A stretch of DNA of 64,000 bases. Origin: Denitrobaculum sp965225735 (GTDB lineage: Bacteria; Pseudomonadota; Alphaproteobacteria; Kiloniellales; Kiloniellaceae). The notes beneath the pieces are model-generated. The model did no database searches. It was not told the origin of the DNA and saw only the letters and a program-made list of their open reading frames with translations. Made by a program: the position numbers and the translations under genes. Below are positions 1-8,225 of this stretch, piece by piece. Each line of letters begins with the position of its first letter. Position 1 is the stretch's first letter. The stretch spans positions 248,001 through 312,000 of the forward strand of contig CBDDBN010000028.1 of NCBI GenBank assembly GCA_965225735.1, in the 5' to 3' direction.

Positions 1-415
1 CAAGCAGGGCCAGGCCCGCCACCAGCAGGCCCGTTACCGCGCCGGAGCGGAAGGCGATGCTAAGGCCCTCTGCCAGGCTGCTCTGGGCGGCGGCGGCCGT
101 ACGTACGTTGGCCCGAACGGACACGTTCATACCGATGTAGCCAGTCAAGCCGGAAAGCACGGCCCCGATCAGAAAGCCGATGCCGTCGGCAATGCCGAAA
201 ACCAGAACGAGAAGAACGAAAATCACAACGCCGACCACACCGATGGCCCGGTACTGGCGGTTCAGATAGGCTTGTGCGCCTTCTTGAACGGCGGCTGCAA
301 TCTCCTGCATGCGCGCCGTTCCGGCGTCAGCGGCCAGAACAGAACGCGCCGCCCAAATTCCATAGATCAGCGCGAGAACGCCGCAAGCAATGGAAACCAA
401 TAACTCTGGTGACAT
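1..415 (-). CDS. hppA: Membrane-bound proton/sodium-translocating pyrophosphatase, N-terminal part (gene runs off the left edge)
   Basis: The product would hydrolyse pyrophosphate to pump H+ (or Na+) across the inner membrane. Only the first ~138 residues are present; the 3' part lies before base 1. The ATG at 415 opens a hydrophobic helix (LLVSIACGVLALIYG), followed by the family signature MQEIAAAVQEGAQAYLNRQY and two more membrane segments, which match the N-terminus of bacterial HppA proteins. The catalytic loops lie outside the window, so K+ dependence and the pumped ion cannot be judged. The 170-bp gap upstream (416-585) should carry its promoter. The identification rests on the conserved amphipathic QEGAQAYLNRQY motif. 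Confidence 0.88.
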   Translation of the reverse strand, partial: MSPELLVSIACGVLALIYGIWAARSVLAADAGTARMQEIAAAVQEGAQAYLNRQYRAIGVVGVVIFVLLVLVFGIADGIGFLIGAVLSGLTGYIGMNVSVRANVRTAAAAQSSLAEGLSIAFRSGAVTGLLVAGLALL

Positions 416-541
416 TTAAGAACATTCCCCCCAATTATTTCCGACTCGAACGGCCGCTATAGGTTTTGTATCCACGCGTAGCGCGAAAATCGCGGCGAAA
501 GGTGCCAGAATCGCCTAACGATGGCAACACCTTGTCCCGGC

Positions 542-569
542 GAGGCTTTCCACAGAGCGGGAAAGCCTC
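542..569 (-). terminator. 10-bp perfect hairpin after the MFS gene
   Basis: GAGGCTTTCC (542-551) and GGAAAGCCTC (560-569) form a perfect 10-bp stem with an 8-nt loop, 16 nt downstream of the MFS stop codon. There is no U-tract, so it may be a weak or Rho-assisted terminator or an mRNA-stabilising structure, insulating the MFS gene from hppA on the same strand. Confidence 0.5.
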
Positions 570-585
570 CATGCGACTGCCAGAC

Positions 586-1779
586 TTACGACGCTTGCGC
601 CTGCGCCGCGGGTTTCTGGCGCAGGAACCACAAAATGGCCGCAAGAACCACGGCCATGGGAAGCAGGACGCCCAGATTGACGACGTCCCAGCCAAAGTTA
701 TGGAACAAAGCACCGGAAGACAGCGCCGTCACCGCCACCGTGGAATAAGTGAGAAACTCGTTCAGCGCCTGGACTTTTGCCCGCTCTTCCGGGCGATGGG
801 TGGTTGTCAGCAGGATACTGCCGCCGACAAAGAGGAAGTTCCACCCCAGACCCAGCATCACCAGCGCGGCCCAGAACTGGGCAATCTCGATTCCTGTCAG
901 ATTGACAGCGATTGTCCCCAGAATCAGCAGCGCTCCGACGAGCAGGATCCGCTCAACCCCGAAGCGCTTCGCCAGATGCCCCGTAAAGAAGGACGGCGCG
1001 AACATCCCCAGCACATGCCATTGAATGACGAAGGCGGAATCGTTGAAGGTGTGGCCGCAGGCCAGCATGGCCAGCGGTGTCGCCGTCATGATCAGGTTCA
1101 TGGCGCCGTAACCGATCATGCCGCAAAGCACCGCCACGATGAAGGCCGGCTGCCGGGCGATCTCGGACAGCGGGCGTCCGCCCTTGCCGCCCTTTTCGAC
1201 CTTGGGCATGGGAATGCGGATGAACTGGACGATAATCAATATGCAAAAGCTGAGGACCGAAACGACGATAAAGCTGCCGGCAAAGAAGATCGGCTCGAAG
1301 AGATCCCGCGACCATTTCGCCAGCTCCGGACCGAAGATGGCGGCTACGATACCTCCAGCCATCACCAGGGAAATGGCCTGAGCCTTGGATTCCGGCTTGG
1401 CGGCATCGGCCGCGGCGAAGCGATAGTAGGTCGCATGGGCCCCGAAGGCGCCGTAGATCAACGAACCGATGCAGTAGATCATAAAACTGCGGTCGAACAC
1501 CGCGATCGCGCAAACCAGGCCCGCAATGATGCCGAGCACAGCTCCCTGGCTGAAGCCGAAGCGACGGCCGAAACGGCTCATCATGAAAGAGGCCGGGGCC
1601 GTGGTGATCATGATGCCAATGAACTGCAGCGCGAAAGGCAAGGTCGCCAGCGAACCGTCAGGCGCCAGATTCTGTCCGACGAGCCCCGCGATCGCCACCA
1701 TCATGACATTGCAGCAGAAAGCGAGCGCCTGACAGAAGGCGAGCAGGCCGACGTTTCTCATATTGGCGTCAGTGAACAT
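586..1779 (-). CDS. MFS transporter (397 aa)
   Basis: A major facilitator superfamily inner-membrane carrier of typical length (397 aa), with about 12 hydrophobic segments and a central hydrophilic loop near residues 190-205 (PKVEKGGKGGRPLSEIARQP). The loop MMSRFGRRFGFSQG after the second/third helix resembles the MFS motif A region (G-x-x-x-D/R-R-x-G-R-R). Substrate is unknown. The ATG at 1779 is used; an in-frame ATG at 1761 is an equally plausible start. It is followed on the same strand by a hairpin and hppA. It starts 149 bp from the divergent EamA-like gene at 1929, so the two may share a promoter region. Confidence 0.85.
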   Translation of the reverse strand: MFTDANMRNVGLLAFCQALAFCCNVMMVAIAGLVGQNLAPDGSLATLPFALQFIGIMITTAPASFMMSRFGRRFGFSQGAVLGIIAGLVCAIAVFDRSFMIYCIGSLIYGAFGAHATYYRFAAADAAKPESKAQAISLVMAGGIVAAIFGPELAKWSRDLFEPIFFAGSFIVVSVLSFCILIIVQFIRIPMPKVEKGGKGGRPLSEIARQPAFIVAVLCGMIGYGAMNLIMTATPLAMLACGHTFNDSAFVIQWHVLGMFAPSFFTGHLAKRFGVERILLVGALLILGTIAVNLTGIEIAQFWAALVMLGLGWNFLFVGGSILLTTTHRPEERAKVQALNEFLTYSTVAVTALSSGALFHNFGWDVVNLGVLLPMAVVLAAILWFLRQKPAAQAQAS

Positions 1780-1928
1780 GCTCGCGACAATAAAGCCTGA
1801 TAGCCACCGGGCAAGCGCTCAGATTGTCACGGTGGTAATTTCTCTTGCGCGGCCCCGGTGTCGCAGTCGACAAGCCGACGCGACGCTGTAAGCTTGCGGC
1901 ATCCCGTCACCTCAAGCCCGAGTCTCAG

Positions 1929-2366
1929 ATGCTGCAGCCCCTTCTCTTCGCCACGCTCGCCGCGGTCGGCAACGCCATCTTCGTTTACGGCCAGCGCGGC
2001 GTTACCCCGCCCGACAATCCCTTTCTCTTTGTCGGCGGCGCCGTACTTGCCTGCCTCGCCTTTTTCTGCGCAGCCGGTCTGGTGGCCAAAACGCCGAACG
2101 ATGCTATCTATGCGGCGACCAACTGGAAGATGATGATCCTAAGCGGCTTTGGCTTCTTCCTAACCTTCGTTGGCTTTTTTCTGCTGTACAACAAATTCGG
2201 CGCTTCCCAGTACAGCCTCTACGCCGTCATCTCGATCCTCACGACTTCGATCGGTGTGGGCGTTTTCGTCTACCGTGAGAGCATCAACAGCTATCAGATC
2301 GCGGCAACCGTCCTCGCCGTTGCGGCCATCGCCCTCTTCACCTACGGCAAAGCTAAAGGCGGATGA
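1929..2366 (+). CDS. Small EamA/DMT-like membrane protein (145 aa)
   Basis: A short integral membrane protein with four predicted helices (MLQPLLFATLAAVGNAIFVY at the N-terminus, the next around residue 40, then 75-95 and 120-140). It resembles half of a drug/metabolite-transporter protein (EamA fold, SMR-like size), so it could work as a homo-oligomer. The last helix pair (QIAATVLAVAAIALFTYGKA) has the typical end of EamA proteins. The reading frame stays open to 1845, but the ATG at 1929 starts directly at the first membrane helix and is preferred. It converges on phzF with an 11-bp gap. Substrate unknown. Confidence 0.7.
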   Translation: MLQPLLFATLAAVGNAIFVYGQRGVTPPDNPFLFVGGAVLACLAFFCAAGLVAKTPNDAIYAATNWKMMILSGFGFFLTFVGFFLLYNKFGASQYSLYAVISILTTSIGVGVFVYRESINSYQIAATVLAVAAIALFTYGKAKGG

Positions 2367-2377
2367 CCACGCTGACG

Positions 2378-3301
2378 TCATTCGAGCGTTAGCGTACCGC
2401 GCATAACCTGCACGCACTGACCGGTGATCTTCACCTCTAAAACTTCGCCGCCGGACTTTCGCGTATCCAGGATGATTTTGCTGGGCCGACCCATCTCGAC
2501 CCCCTGCTCGATCTCGATCCGGAAATCGCCATCCGGCGCCGGATCGAGCGACGTCAGAAAAGCCCCGAGCGCCGCCGAGGCGCTGCCTGTTGCCGGATCC
2601 TCGAAGTTGCCGCTCAAGGGGGCAAACATTCGGGCGCGCAGCCGGTCGGTGCCCGCGCCCAGACGCGCGTAGACAAAGGTAGAGAAACGGCCGGATGCAT
2701 CCGCATGACCATGGTCTTTCGCGGCTGTCTTAAAAGCGTCCAGCACCGCATGCGCCTTAGCCAAGGAGGCCAGATCCACCTCCGCGACATAGAACGGCAG
2801 GCCGACTGACACCGCCTGCGGCGCGTGATGCCCCAGAAGCAGCGCCTCTTCCGCCAGGCCAACACAACGCGCATAAACACCCGGCTCAATATTCTTGCCG
2901 ACTTCCAGCTTGCGCGGGGCTGTAATGGTCGCACCCGAAACCGCCGCGCCGTCCTTCTGCAACGAAACCTCCACCAGACCAGCCGCTTCTTCAAAGCGAA
3001 GGTGGTCGGCGACAGTGGTTCCGAAGACATCTCCTTGATTGGCCAGCACGAAGGCTGTGCCGACATTCGGGTGCCCCGCAAAAGGCACCTCCTGCGCACG
3101 GGTAAAGATCCGCACCTGCGCCGTGTTTTTTGGATCCGAAGGCGGAAGGACGAAGCTCGTCTCGGCGAAATTGAACTCGGCCGCGATCTTCTGCATCTCC
3201 TCGCCAGTGAGACCGCGCCCATCGGTAATCACAGCCAACTGGTTTCCGCCGAATTGCGTCCGGGTAAAGACGTCGACGACAACATAGGGAACTTCACGCA
3301 T
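2378..3301 (-). CDS. PhzF family isomerase/epimerase-like protein (307 aa)
   Basis: A member of the PhzF family (diaminopimelate-epimerase-like fold, two similar halves). The N-terminal motif VVDVFTRTQFGGNQLAVI and NFAETSF with the catalytic-type Glu47 are intact, as is the C-terminal GNFEDPATGSASAALGAFL box. In phenazine producers PhzF isomerises a chorismate-derived dihydroxyanthranilate, but no other phenazine genes are nearby, so this is probably one of the many PhzF paralogues of unknown substrate. Length fits the family (about 280-310 aa). The ATG at 3301 is used. It lies upstream of the yciI-like gene on the same strand with an 87-bp gap. Confidence 0.88.
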   Translation of the reverse strand: MREVPYVVVDVFTRTQFGGNQLAVITDGRGLTGEEMQKIAAEFNFAETSFVLPPSDPKNTAQVRIFTRAQEVPFAGHPNVGTAFVLANQGDVFGTTVADHLRFEEAAGLVEVSLQKDGAAVSGATITAPRKLEVGKNIEPGVYARCVGLAEEALLLGHHAPQAVSVGLPFYVAEVDLASLAKAHAVLDAFKTAAKDHGHADASGRFSTFVYARLGAGTDRLRARMFAPLSGNFEDPATGSASAALGAFLTSLDPAPDGDFRIEIEQGVEMGRPSKIILDTRKSGGEVLEVKITGQCVQVMRGTLTLE

Positions 3302-3388
3302 AAGCCACTTCCAATACTGATCGGAAGCGGCAGGCTAGCGGTAAAAGTATCCGATAGATATGGCGGAATTGTCAGGGTCCAATCGCAG

Positions 3389-3685
3389 CTAAATCCTGCG
3401 TTTCCCGTCAGCGAAGACCTGCGTCCATTCCATGATCCGGATCGCCTTGCGCAATCCGGTCGGCCAAAAGGGGTCTTGCTCGACGAGCGCTTGCACCGCT
3501 GCGGAATTTTCGGCCGTCACCAGCCACAACCCACCTGCCGGACTGCCATCGGCGGAATCCTTGAGAGGCCCGGCAACGGAGATCGCTTCATTGTTGGCTT
3601 CTAAAAAGCTCAAGTGCTCCGCCATGTGTTGAGCCCGTTTGTCGGCGTGGCGGTCGTCATCTTCAAAGAACACGGCATAGATCAT
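3389..3685 (-). CDS. YciI-like protein (98 aa)
   Basis: A small cytoplasmic protein of the YCII-related family (dimeric alpha-beta barrel, ferredoxin-like). It starts MIYAVFFEDD and carries the conserved His in HMAEHLSFLE, the AGPLKD loop, and the Val/Phe pattern LVEQDPFWPTGLRKAIRIMEW typical of the family. Some YciI proteins have dehydrochlorinase-like or peroxidase activity; most have no proven role. The start is the ATG at 3685. A 118-bp gap separates its start from the FliL-like gene upstream. Confidence 0.82.
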   Translation of the reverse strand: MIYAVFFEDDDRHADKRAQHMAEHLSFLEANNEAISVAGPLKDSADGSPAGGLWLVTAENSAAVQALVEQDPFWPTGLRKAIRIMEWTQVFADGKRRI

Positions 3686-3781
3686 CGCGACTTCCTCTTC
3701 CTGCTGTGTAGAGAGGAAAGCTTCGCGGAAACTTTCTGTTTGGAAAATCTGCGTCTCTGCAAACGCGATCTGCGCGAACGC

Positions 3782-3811
3782 AGGGCTTCAGGAACTTAGG
3801 GCTTCAGGAAC
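3782..3811. repeat. Two 14-bp direct repeats at the fliL stop codon
   Basis: AGGGCTTCAGGAAC occurs at 3782-3795 and again at 3798-3811, 16 bp apart. The second copy covers the stop codon of the FliL-like gene, so the repeat looks like a small slippage duplication of the gene end. Confidence 0.6.
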
Positions 3812-4250
3812 GATCGGGATATTCGCTCTGCTGCAACTCGATGCCGCGAAGGACATCGGGCCCGACCACCTTTTCCGCAACCTCCATGAGGCGCTTCTTG
3901 ACGATCTCGCCGTCGTAACCGCGCTCGGTCACGTATTTTAGGGCATAGAGCGCATGCAGCTCCGAAAAAAAGAGGTGCCTGAGTTTCGGCTTATACTCTT
4001 CCGCCCGGCTTTGATCTTCACCCTCTGGAAGCTCGATAATCACGGTCATAGTCACATGATCTGCGATCCGACCGCGCTCGATAATGGGCAGGATCATGGG
4101 CTGAAATTCGATAAAGGCCGACTCGATCACCGGCTCTTCTACAACCTGCTCCTCACCTTCGGGTTCGCGCAGCAGAAACCACCAGGCCGCGCCACCGGCG
4201 CCGCCTGCCAGAACCAGAAACAGCAGCAAGAAGATGATCAGACGCTTCAT
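3804..4250 (-). CDS. FliL-like membrane protein (148 aa)
   Basis: A single-span inner-membrane protein: a short cytoplasmic start (MKR), one membrane helix at about residues 4-25, an acidic linker (EPEGEEQVVEEPV), then a periplasmic domain with the FliL-like pattern FIEFQPMILPII...RIADHVTMTVIIEL and a helical end. FliL proteins sit at the flagellar motor and help the stator. No other flagellar gene is in the window, so an orphan FliL-like role is also possible. The ATG at 4250 is chosen because it starts directly before the membrane helix; an upstream TTG in frame (4283) would add 11 polar residues. It lies downstream of the thiL terminator. Confidence 0.68.
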   Translation of the reverse strand: MKRLIIFLLLFLVLAGGAGGAAWWFLLREPEGEEQVVEEPVIESAFIEFQPMILPIIERGRIADHVTMTVIIELPEGEDQSRAEEYKPKLRHLFFSELHALYALKYVTERGYDGEIVKKRLMEVAEKVVGPDVLRGIELQQSEYPDRS

Positions 4251-4383
4251 CGAAGCCCACGTTCGCAACACACCTGAACGCAAGGAAGAGTCCTTGCGAC
4301 CTTAGGAAAGTCCTAACGCAGTATGATGAATCAAAGGTAAAGCGGCGCCTCAGGAAGGGTCGTTTTTCTTTTTAAAACAAAGT

Positions 4384-4401
4384 CTAACAACCGGGTGTTA
4401 G
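4384..4401 (-). terminator. Terminator after thiL
   Basis: On the minus strand CTAACA-CCCGGT-TGTTAG is followed by ACTTTGTTTT, four bases after the thiL stop. The stem is only 6 bp but the T-rich tail makes it a reasonable intrinsic terminator for the nrdR-to-thiL gene series. Confidence 0.65.
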
Positions 4402-4404
4402 CGG

Positions 4405-5388
4405 TCAGGCGAGATGATTCCAGCCCGTTCGCTCCACCTCGAGAATAGAGCCGTCCGGCGCGAAGACTGCAACGCCTTCACCTTCGATGACCTTTCCAAT
4501 GTGGGTCAACGGCAGATCGAGCTCAATCGCAAGCGCCGCGACCTCATTCGCCCGCTCAGACGCGACGGAGAACAGCAGTTCGTAGTCGTCACCACCGCCC
4601 AGGATCGCGGAACCGAGTTCCGGTTTGCTTTCCAGAACCGCCGCCGCCGCCGAAGAGAGGGGCAGATTGGCGGCCAAGACCTCGGCTCCAAGACCCGAAG
4701 CAGCGCAGATATGTCCAAGGTCCGCAACCAGCCCGTCCGAAACATCCATGGCCGCCCGCGCCAATTCCTTCATAAGCAAGCGTTCACCGAGCCCGGTGCG
4801 CGGCCGCGGAAGCTGGTAGCGTTCCTGCAGATGCGCCGCCGCTGCCGGCGCAAGATCGGGAAACTCTCCAAGAAAAGCTTTTAAACCGAGCGCGGCGTCG
4901 CCAAGCGTCCCCGAGACGTAAAGCAGATCCCCAGCCTGTGCGCTTCCGCGCCCCAGCGCCCTGCCCTGCGGCACTTCTCCGAAAGCCGTAATGGTGATCA
5001 GCAGCGGTCCGTTGGTGGCAACCGTATCGCCGCCGTAGAGTGAAACGCCGTAACTCTCCTGATCCGCCGCCAGACCTTCGCTGAAGCAACGCACCCAGTC
5101 CTCGTCGGTACCTTTGGGCAGCGCTAATGCCAGGAGATAACCCAGGGGCTTCGCGCCCATGGCCGCCAGATCGGAAAGGTTAACCCGCAGACACTTCTTC
5201 GCGACCAGTTCCGGCGGGTCTTCGGCACGGAAATGCACGCCGCTGGCCAAGCTGTCTGCAGTCACAACGACGGAGCGGCCAGGAAGGTCCGGCAGGATCG
5301 CGGCGTCGTTCTTCAATTCGTAAGTGCCGGCTTTGTCCCGGGCCAAGGGCGCGAAGTAACGCGCAATCAGATCGAATTCGCCGCTCAT
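4405..5388 (-). CDS. thiL: Thiamine-monophosphate kinase (327 aa)
   Basis: ThiL phosphorylates thiamine monophosphate with ATP to thiamine diphosphate, the active cofactor, in the cytoplasm. The N-terminal EFDLIARYFAPLA, the AIR-synthase-like metal/substrate motifs (DAAIL, ADSLASGVHF, KCLRVNLSDLAAMGAKP), GGDTVA and the C-terminal GGDDYELLFSV motif are all present, and the length is normal. In the ADSLASGVHF segment a Ser replaces the more common Glu before GVHF, a variation I have not weighed further. The gene starts at the ATG at 5388, 26 bp after nusB, and ends just before a terminator, so it is probably the last gene of the riboflavin-nusB operon. Confidence 0.95.
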   Translation of the reverse strand: MSGEFDLIARYFAPLARDKAGTYELKNDAAILPDLPGRSVVVTADSLASGVHFRAEDPPELVAKKCLRVNLSDLAAMGAKPLGYLLALALPKGTDEDWVRCFSEGLAADQESYGVSLYGGDTVATNGPLLITITAFGEVPQGRALGRGSAQAGDLLYVSGTLGDAALGLKAFLGEFPDLAPAAAAHLQERYQLPRPRTGLGERLLMKELARAAMDVSDGLVADLGHICAASGLGAEVLAANLPLSSAAAAVLESKPELGSAILGGGDDYELLFSVASERANEVAALAIELDLPLTHIGKVIEGEGVAVFAPDGSILEVERTGWNHLA

Positions 5389-5414
5389 GCTCAGGGCGAT
5401 CCCTTCTTAGGATC

Positions 5415-5945
5415 TCAGGACGAGGCTTCTTCGCCGCCGTCCAGTTCTTCGGGCCGCAGGCTGCGCGCCACCCGGTCGAGCACACCGTTCACCAGCGCCG
5501 GCTCCTTCTCGCTGAAGAAGGAATGCGCCAGATCCATATATTCGGTAATCACCACCTTGACCGGTGTATCCAGGCGTTCCGAAAGCTCATAGACCGCGGT
5601 CCGCAACAGAACCTTGAGAAGCGCCTCCAGGCGTTCGATCGGCCAGTCTTCGCTGAGAACCGCCGCCAGCATATCGTCCAAGCGTTCGGCCTCCGCCGTC
5701 GTGCCCTTGATCAGAGCCGCGAGCAGATCCCGGTCAGCCTCCGACATGTCGACGCCGTCGACCTCGTCATTGAGGCGATGGCGCAGGAACTCGTCGACCA
5801 CGACCGCTGCGTTCCCGCCGGACATCTCGAGCTGATAGAGGCCCTGGACGGCTGCGAGGCGGGCCAGACTGCGCTTCATCGTGCCTTTCCGGCGGCCGCG
5901 CTGCGGCGCTTTCTTGGCCTGACCGTTAGTGTCGGTTGACGGCAT
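5415..5945 (-). CDS. nusB: Transcription antitermination factor NusB (176 aa)
   Basis: NusB is the all-helical RNA-binding partner of NusE (S10) in rRNA antitermination. The arginine-rich entry (SLARLAAVQGLYQLEMSG), the central DRDLLAALIKGT and the C-terminal ELSERLDTPVKVVITEYMDLA with FVNGVLD-like ending (ALVNGVLDRVARSLRP) match the family. The N-terminus has an extra basic stretch of about 20 residues before the first helix (QAKKAPQRGRRKGTMKRSLAR), and an internal Met at that point is a possible alternative start. It lies between ribH (9 bp upstream) and thiL (26 bp downstream), the usual alphaproteobacterial order. Confidence 0.94.
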   Translation of the reverse strand: MPSTDTNGQAKKAPQRGRRKGTMKRSLARLAAVQGLYQLEMSGGNAAVVVDEFLRHRLNDEVDGVDMSEADRDLLAALIKGTTAEAERLDDMLAAVLSEDWPIERLEALLKVLLRTAVYELSERLDTPVKVVITEYMDLAHSFFSEKEPALVNGVLDRVARSLRPEELDGGEEASS

Positions 5946-5954
5946 ACCGGCCCC

Positions 5955-6419
5955 TCAGCGTGGGAAGAGGTGAAAGCGTTCTTTCACCTTCACCATGTCC
6001 AGACAGGCACGGGCCACGTCGCCACCTTTGTTCTTCTCGCTCACTCGCGCTCGGGCCCAGGCCTGATCGGCATTTTCACAGGTCAAAATGCCGTAACCCA
6101 GCGCCAGTGTGTATCCACAGGCAAGATCCTGAAGTTTGCGCGCAGACTCTTCGCAGACATAGTCGTAGTGGGTCGTCTCGCCGCGGATCACACAACCAAG
6201 CGCGATATAGCCGTCGAAGCGTCGACGCCCCGAGTAGAAATCCATCGAACGGATCGCCATGCGAATGGCCGCCGGAATCTCGAAAGCGCCCGGAACTTCC
6301 AGGCGCTCGTAGGTGGCGCCGGCCTTTTCCAGCTCGGCGATAGCGCCTTTCGCCAGTTCATCGGCGATTTCTTCGTAGAAGCGGGCTTCCACGATCAAAA
6401 TGTGGGGCGCGTCATCCAT
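5955..6419 (-). CDS. ribH: 6,7-dimethyl-8-ribityllumazine synthase (154 aa)
   Basis: RibH condenses 5-amino-6-ribitylamino-uracil with dihydroxybutanone phosphate to lumazine, the penultimate riboflavin step. The conserved EVPGAFEIPAAI substrate loop and GCVIRGETTHYDYVCEESARKL with the phosphate/catalytic region are intact, and the end (TCENADQAWARA) matches the family. The ATG at 6419 is preferred: it gives the usual short N-terminus (MDDAPHILIVEARFY) and has an AGG-containing site upstream, whereas the in-frame GTG at 6434 has none. Lys-rich C-terminus EKNKGGDVARACLDMV is normal. It lies 63 bp after ribBX. Confidence 0.95.
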   Translation of the reverse strand: MDDAPHILIVEARFYEEIADELAKGAIAELEKAGATYERLEVPGAFEIPAAIRMAIRSMDFYSGRRRFDGYIALGCVIRGETTHYDYVCEESARKLQDLACGYTLALGYGILTCENADQAWARARVSEKNKGGDVARACLDMVKVKERFHLFPR

Positions 6420-6482
6420 GTCTTTGCCTGTCACTTAACTATCTGTCTGTTGTTCGGGGTCACTCGACTCCCCGGCCAATCC

Positions 6483-7622
6483 TTAGTCGATGGGCCGCTG
6501 GTCGACGATTTCCAGCCCATAGCCCTCAAGCCCGACGATGTTCCGCTGGGTGTTGGAGAGCAATATCATCTGCCGGACGCCAAGGTCCAAGAGTATCTGA
6601 GCCCCAACGCCGTAGTCGCGCAGCTCACCCGAGGTCTCACGCGGCACCCCTATACGCGTCCGCAGGGTCTCGGACAAGCTCTTCGGCGAGGGTTCCCGGA
6701 TCAGCACCACGACCCCACGGCCCTCCTTGCCGATGATCTCCAGCGACCTCTGCAACTCACCGGCCTTTCCGCTGGACTCATCCCCCAGCACATCGTCGAG
6801 CACGTTCAGCGCATGCATACGCACCAGAACCGGACCGTCCTGGCTGGCGGGATCGCCTTTCCAAAGCGCCACATGCTCGGCATAGGAGACCCGGTTGACG
6901 TAGATCGCCATATTAAAGTCGCCGCCGAACTGGCTGTTGAACTTGGTGGCCAGGGTCCGTTCGACGATATGGTCGTTGGCACGTCGATAGGCGATCAGGT
7001 CCGCAATGGTCGCGATCTTGAGGCCGTGCTGCTGCGCGAAAGCAATCAGGTCGTCGCGGCGCGCCATAGTGCCGTCGTCGTTCATGATCTCGCAAATAAC
7101 GCCCGCCGGATTGAGGCCGGCAAGACGCGAGATGTCGACCGCGGCCTCGGTATGACCGGTGCGCACCAGAACGCCGCCCTCTCGGGCCATCAGAGGAAAG
7201 ATATGCCCCGGCGTCACGATATCGGCGGCGCCCTTGCTAGGGTCGACGGCAACGGCAACCGTGTGCGCCCGGTCCGGCGCGGAGATACCCGTCGTGATCC
7301 CTTCCTTGGCCTCGATCGACACCGTGAAGGCCGTCTCGTGCCGAGATTCATTCTTACGCGCCATCAGCGGAAGGCCCAATTCCTCGATCCGCTCGCCGGT
7401 CATGGCCAGACAGATCAAGCCGCGGCCATACTTGGCCATGAAGTTGATCGCTTCCGGGGTCGCCATCTGCGCCGGAATGACCAGATCACCCTCGTTCTCC
7501 CGCCCCTCGTCATCCACCAGGATAAACATCCGGCCGTTACGGGCTTCCTCGATGACCTCTTCAGGCGTTGAGACGACCTCGCTAAAGGTCGCCCGCCAGG
7601 GCTCCTGCTCAGGATTGCTCAT
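6483..7622 (-). CDS. ribB: RibBX: DHBP synthase with a degenerate GTP cyclohydrolase II half (379 aa)
   Basis: The N-terminal ~225 residues are a complete 3,4-dihydroxy-2-butanone-4-phosphate synthase: DDEGRENEGDL at 37-47, the TGISAPDRA loop and RTGHTEAAVDISRLAG are intact, so it should make the four-carbon precursor for RibH. The C-terminal ~150 residues are homologous to GTP cyclohydrolase II but lack the three zinc-binding cysteines: where active enzymes have a C-x10-C-x-C pattern, this protein reads VRMHALNVLDDVLGDESSGK with no cysteine. The half is therefore probably not catalytic, as in the alphaproteobacterial RibBX type. Its start overlaps the ribE stop by 4 bp (ATGA). Annotating it as bifunctional RibBA would be wrong for GTP cyclohydrolase. 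Confidence 0.92.
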   Translation of the reverse strand: MSNPEQEPWRATFSEVVSTPEEVIEEARNGRMFILVDDEGRENEGDLVIPAQMATPEAINFMAKYGRGLICLAMTGERIEELGLPLMARKNESRHETAFTVSIEAKEGITTGISAPDRAHTVAVAVDPSKGAADIVTPGHIFPLMAREGGVLVRTGHTEAAVDISRLAGLNPAGVICEIMNDDGTMARRDDLIAFAQQHGLKIATIADLIAYRRANDHIVERTLATKFNSQFGGDFNMAIYVNRVSYAEHVALWKGDPASQDGPVLVRMHALNVLDDVLGDESSGKAGELQRSLEIIGKEGRGVVVLIREPSPKSLSETLRTRIGVPRETSGELRDYGVGAQILLDLGVRQMILLSNTQRNIVGLEGYGLEIVDQRPID

Positions 7623-8212
7623 GATCTTTCCTTTTCCAGCAACCGCTTGAGATAGCGCGCCAGCATGTCGATTTCCAGGTTCACCCGATCGCCTTGTTCA
7701 AGTTTGCCGAAAGTCGTGACCGACGTTGTATGCGGGATGATATTCACCCCGAAGACATTGTCTTCGACTTCATTGACCGTCAGCGACACGCCATCGACCA
7801 CCACGGAACCTTTAGGAGCGATAAAAGCCGAGAGCTCATCCGGCGCCTCGAAGCGGAAGCGCCAGGACTCCCCGTCCCGCGCCTTGCCGACAACCTGCCC
7901 CACGCCGTCGACATGGCCCGAGACTAGATGACCGCCCAGTTCGTCACCGACCTTCAATGCCCGTTCCAGGTTGATGACCGTCCCCTCGCGCCATTGGCCC
8001 ATAGTGGTCTTTTCCAGGGTTTCGCGCGAAGCCTCGAAGGCGAACCAGTTCTCGCCCTTTTCGATCACTGTCAGACAGGCCCCGGAGCAGGCGACCGAAG
8101 CGCCGATATCGACCGTCGCCAGATCGTAGGCGGTCTCGATCTCCAGGCGCAGGATATCGCTGCCGCTCAGCGCGCGAATCTTACCCAAGTCAGTGACAAT
8201 TCCGGTGAACAC
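7619..8212 (-). CDS. ribE: Riboflavin synthase alpha subunit (197 aa)
   Basis: This enzyme dismutates two molecules of dimethyl-ribityllumazine to riboflavin. It shows the internal duplication of the family: first lumazine-binding repeat MFTGIVTDLGKI to about residue 90 (with VACSGACLTV), second repeat from about 97 (GGHLVSGHVDGVG ... VVDGVSLTVNEV). The start is a GTG at 8212, because the protein must begin with the conserved FTGIV and an AAGGA site lies 9 bases upstream; longer in-frame openings run back into ribD. It starts 13 bp after the ribD stop and overlaps ribBX by 4 bp, so the genes are translationally coupled. Confidence 0.95.
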   Translation of the reverse strand: MFTGIVTDLGKIRALSGSDILRLEIETAYDLATVDIGASVACSGACLTVIEKGENWFAFEASRETLEKTTMGQWREGTVINLERALKVGDELGGHLVSGHVDGVGQVVGKARDGESWRFRFEAPDELSAFIAPKGSVVVDGVSLTVNEVEDNVFGVNIIPHTTSVTTFGKLEQGDRVNLEIDMLARYLKRLLEKERS

Positions 8213-8225
8213 CTTGCGTTCCTTC

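Noticed and set aside
466..1800. Long plus-strand open frame (444 aa)
   Set aside because: Antisense to the MFS transporter; its translation is rich in Arg, His, Asp and Gly without any domain, typical of the complement of a GC-rich gene.
5970..7571. 533-codon plus-strand open frame
   Set aside because: Covers ribH and ribBX in antisense; those genes have clear family motifs, the open frame has none.
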